Shown: piece by piece, positions 61,056 to 64,000 of the stretch
Position numbering within the stretch: position 1 is the stretch's first letter
Layout: every line of letters begins with the position of its first letter
Assembly (NCBI GenBank): GCA_024803745.1
Contig: JANJXV010000159.1
Span: forward strand, 928,498 to 992,497
From: Megascapheus bottae
Lineage: Eukaryota; Chordata; Mammalia; Rodentia; Geomyidae
Direction: 5' to 3'
DNA length: 64,000 bases
Notes under the pieces: generated by a model
Told to the model about the DNA's origin: nothing
The model's database searches: none
What the model saw: only the letters and a program-made list of their open reading frames with translations
Translations under genes and position numbers: made by a program

Positions 61056-64000
61056 GAGGAATGTAAAGTCATAGAGTGCAGGTGAGTGAAGTCACAGATT
61101 CGAGGTCTGTGAAGTCAAAGAATGGAGGTGTGTGATGTCAGAATGCAGGTGTGTGAAATCATAGATGGAGTTGTGTGAAGTCATAGTATGGAGGGGTGTG
61201 AAATCATAGATGGAGTTTTGTGAAGTCACAGAATGGAGCTGTGTGAATTCAGAATGGAGGTGTGTGAAGTCAGAATGGAGGTGTGTGAACTCATAGAATG
61301 GAGGTGTGTGACGTCACAATGGAAGTGTGTGAAGTCATAAAATTGTGGTGTGTGAAGTCAGAGAATGGAGGTGTGTGAAGTCACAGAATGGAGGTGTTTG
61401 AAGTCATAGAATGGAGGTGTGTGAAGTCATAGAATGGAAGTGTGTGAAGTCACACAATGTAGGTGTGTGAAGTCACAGAATGGAGTTGTGTGAAGTCACA
61501 GAATGGAGGTGTGTGAACTCAGAATGGAGGTTTGTGAAGTCACATAATGGAGGTGTGTGAAGTCAGAATGGAGGTGTGTGAAGTCAAAAAGGTGGTGTGA
61601 GAAGTCACAAATGTAAGGGTGTGAAGTCACAGAATGGAGGTGTGTGAAGTCAAAATGGAGGTGTGTGAAGTCACAGAATGGAGGTGTGTGAAGTCAAAAT
61701 TGAGGTGTGAAGTCACAGAATGGAGGTGTGTGAAGTCAAAATGGAGGTGTGTGAAGTCACCGAATGGAGGTGTGTGAAGTCATAGCATGTAGGTATGTGA
61801 AATCATAGAATGGAAGTGTGTGAAGTCATAGAATGGAGGTGTGTGAAGTCATACAATGAAGGTGTGTGAAGTCATAGAATGGAGGTGTGTGAAGTCACAG
61901 AAGGGAGGTGTGTGAAGTCACATAATGGAGGTGTGTGAAGTCAAAATGGAGGTGTGTGACGTCATAAAATGGATGTGTGAGAAGTCATAGATTGGAGGTG
62001 TGTGAAATCATTGAATGGAGGTTTGTGAAGTCACAGAATGGAGGTGTGTGAAGTCAAAGAATGGAGGTTTGTGAAGTCATAGAAGGGAGGTATGTGAAGT
62101 CAAATTGGAGGGGTGTGAAGTCGGAGAATGGAGGTGTGTGAAGTCACAGAATGGAGATGAGAGAAGTCAGAGAATGGAGGTGTGTGAAGTCACAGAATGG
62201 AGGTGTTTGAAGTCATAGAATGGAGGTGTGTGAAGTCATAGAATGTATGTTTGTGAAGTAAGAATGAAGGTGTGTGAAGTCATAGAATGGAGCTGTGTGA
62301 AGTCACACAATGGAGGTGTGTGAAGTCATAGAATGGAGGTGTGTGAAGTCATAGAATAGAGGTGTGTGAAGTCATAGAATGGAGGTGTGTGAAGTCACAT
62401 AATGGACGTGTGTGAAGTCAGAATGGAGGTGTGTGAAGTCAAAAAGTTGGTGTGAGAAGTCACAAATGTAAGGGTGTGAAGTCACAGAATGTAGGTGTGT
62501 GAAGTCAAAATGGAGGTGTGTGAAGTCAAAGAATGTAGGAGTGTGAAATCGAATGGAGGTGTGTGAACTCATAGAATAGAGGCGAGTGACGTCACAATGG
62601 AAGTGTGTGAAGTCATAGAATGGAGGTGTGTGAAGTCATAGAATGGAGGTGTGTGAAGTCACAGAATGGAGGTGTTGGAAGTCATAGAATGGAGGTGTGT
62701 GAAGTCATAGAATGGAAGTGTGTGAAGTCACACAATGTAGGTGTGTGAAGTCACAGAATGGAGTTGTGTGAAGTCACAGAATGGAGGTGTGTGAACTCAG
62801 AATGGAGGTTTGTGAAGTCACAGAATGGAGGTGTTTGAAGTCATAGAATGGAAGTGTGTGAAGTCATAGAATGGAGGTGCGTGAAGTCAGAATGGAGATG
62901 TGTGAAGTCACCGAATGGAGTTGTGTGTACTCAGAATGGAGGTGTGTGAAGTCACAGAATGGAGGTTTGTGAAGTCATAGAATGGAGGTGTGTGACGTCA
63001 TAGAATGGAGGATTCTGAAGTAAAAATGAAGGTGTGTGAAGTCAAAATGGAGGTGTGTGAAGTCAAAATGGAGGTGTGTGAAGTCATAGCATGGAGGTAT
63101 GTGAAATCATAGAATGGAAGTGTGTGAAGTCACAGAATGGAGGTGTGTGAAGTCAAAATGGAGTTTTGTGAAGTCATAGCATGGAGGTATGTGAAATCAT
63201 AGAATGGAAGTGTGTGAAGTCATAGAATGGAGGTGTGTGAAGTCATACAAGGAAGGTGTGTGAAGTCATAGAATGGAGGTGTGTGAAGTCACAGAAGGGA
63301 GGTGTTTGAAGTCACATAATGGAGGTGTGTGAAGTCAAAATGGAGGTGTGTGACGTCATTAAATGGATGTGTGTGAAGTCATAGATTGGAGGTGTGGGAA
63401 ATCATTGAATGGAGGTTTGTGAAGTCACAGAATGGAGGTTTGTGAAGTCATAGAATGGAGGTATGTGAAGTCAAATTGGAGGGGTGTGCAGTCGGAGAAT
63501 GGAGGTGTGTGAAGTCACAGAATGGAGATGTGAGAAGTCACAGAATGGAGGTGTGTGAAGTCACAGAATGGAGGTGTATGAAGTCAAAGAATGGAGGTGT
63601 GTGAAGTCATAGAATGGAGGTGTGTGAAGTCATAGAATGTATGTTTGTGAAGTAAGAATTAAGGTGTGTGAAGTCATAGAATGGAGCTATGTGAAGTCAC
63701 AGAATGGAGGTGTGTGAAGTCATAGAATGGAGGTGTGTGAAGTCATAGAATAGAGGTGTGTGAAGTCATAGAATGGAGGTGTGTGAAGTCACATAATGGA
63801 GGTGTGTAAAGTCAGAATGGAGTTGTGTGAAGTCAAAAAGTTGGTGTGAGAAGTCACAAATGTAAGGGTGTGAAGTCACAGAATGGAGGTGTGTGAAATC
63901 AAAATGGAAGTGTGTGAAGTCAAAGAATGTAGGAGTGTGAAATCGAATGGACGTGTGTGAAATCACAGAATGGAGGTTTGTGAAGTCAGAATAGAGGTTT
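61056..64000 (+). repeat. 3.2-kb HOR, copy 3, cut by the window end
   Basis: This has 2945 bp of a unit expected to be about 3.2 kb, with landmarks at 61586 (AAAAAGGTGG), 62441 and 63835. It keeps the segment that copy 2 lost, apart from about 25 bp, roughly one monomer. Copies 1 and 3 share details that copy 2 lacks, such as GTGCGTGAAGTCAGAATGG, CATACAAGGAAGG and AATAGAGGCGAG. Confidence 0.86.

Larger units (their letters stand above)
1..64000. repeat. 23-bp satellite array filling the whole window
   Basis: The sequence repeats a 23-bp monomer from the first base to the last: GAAGTCATAGAA then TGGAGGTGTGT. The most frequent alternative has C for T at position 8 (CACAGAA). Two 21-bp classes lack two bases in the CATAGAA part (GTCAGAATGG and GTCAAAATGG). 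Other recurring variants are GAACTCA, GACGTCA, GAAATCA, GTATGTG, GTTTGTG, GGAAGTG and GGAGCTG. Consensus GC is about 43% and there is only one C per unit on this strand. No interspersed element, unique spacer or array edge is present, so 64 kb is a minimum array length. I do not recognise the family. The repeat character is certain; function and host are unknown. Confidence 0.98.

Noticed and set aside
37853..64000. Minus-strand open frames of 63-67 codons (37853, 40195, 48490, 49690, 54122, 56002, 57396, 59122, 60518, 62372, 63766)
   Set aside because: They have the same low-complexity peptide derived from the monomer, no start context, no codon bias and no domain. Their regular spacing is that of the 3.2-kb HOR. 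They are useful only as markers of HOR register.
1..64000. CRISPR array
   Set aside because: Units of 21-23 bp abut one another with no unique spacers, and no cas-like gene is present. Variation is by point changes within the unit.
1..64000. Telomeric or simple microsatellite DNA
   Set aside because: GTGTGT and GGAGG steps occur inside the monomer, but there is no TTAGGG-like run, and dinucleotide runs do not exceed a few units.
1..64000. G-quadruplex cluster
   Set aside because: Most units have only two GG pairs and no GGG. GGGG appears only in scattered variants such as TGGAGGGGTG. Four close G-runs are not found.
1..64000. Transposon or retroelement insertion
   Set aside because: Every stretch I read can be parsed into monomers. 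I saw no terminal repeats, target-site duplications, poly-A tails or long open frames.

Overview
The whole 64-kb window is one uninterrupted tandem-repeat (satellite/minisatellite) array. I found no gene, RNA gene, transposon or stretch of unique flanking DNA. The basic monomer is 23 bp: GAAGTCATAGAA (positions 1-12) then TGGAGGTGTGT (13-23). A second main type has CACA in place of CATA. Frequent 21-bp forms are GAAGTCAGAATGG... and GAAGTCAAAATGG.... At about 22-23 bp each the window holds roughly 2,800 monomers, and the array runs off both ends. The + strand is strongly G-biased: the consensus has 9 G, 1 C, 7 A and 6 T. An array of this size without genes points to a eukaryotic nuclear genome, probably a pericentromeric, subtelomeric or other heterochromatic block from a long-read assembly. 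I do not recognise the satellite family and cannot name the species.

The array is hierarchical. Mutated monomers serve as landmarks and show nested duplications. In the left domain (1 to about 36,600), subunits of about 1 kb (1153 and 950 bp) form a 2103-bp higher-order repeat (HOR). This lies inside a 5263-bp tandem duplication (3436-8698 and 8699-13629). That in turn lies inside a giant unit present twice: copy A at 1-20264 and copy B at 20265-35762, which are nearly identical base for base. Copies A and B differ mainly by discrete events: the 5263-bp duplication and a 226-bp duplication only in A, about 316 bp missing from the second 5263-bp unit of A, and a net gain of about 408 bp only in B. 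A third unit starts at 35763 but is quickly replaced.

The middle domain (about 36,600-47,400) begins with simple monomers and a 90-bp local repeat. It then holds a pair of segments about 3.4 kb apart and two tandem copies of a 2150-bp HOR (subunits of 1119 and 1031 bp). The right domain (about 47,400-64,000) starts with diverged, patchwork monomers. It becomes a regular HOR of 3.12-3.27 kb with two complete copies, a third cut by the window end and a shortened copy before them. It carries its own landmark monomer, not seen in the first 36 kb.

Short open reading frames on the minus strand are by-products of the repeat and are not genes. The window is most informative as a record of how a satellite grows by unequal exchange or replication-based duplication at several scales. 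Segment boundaries were found by eye from landmark monomers. They are good to about one monomer, because the phase of a tandem repeat is arbitrary.
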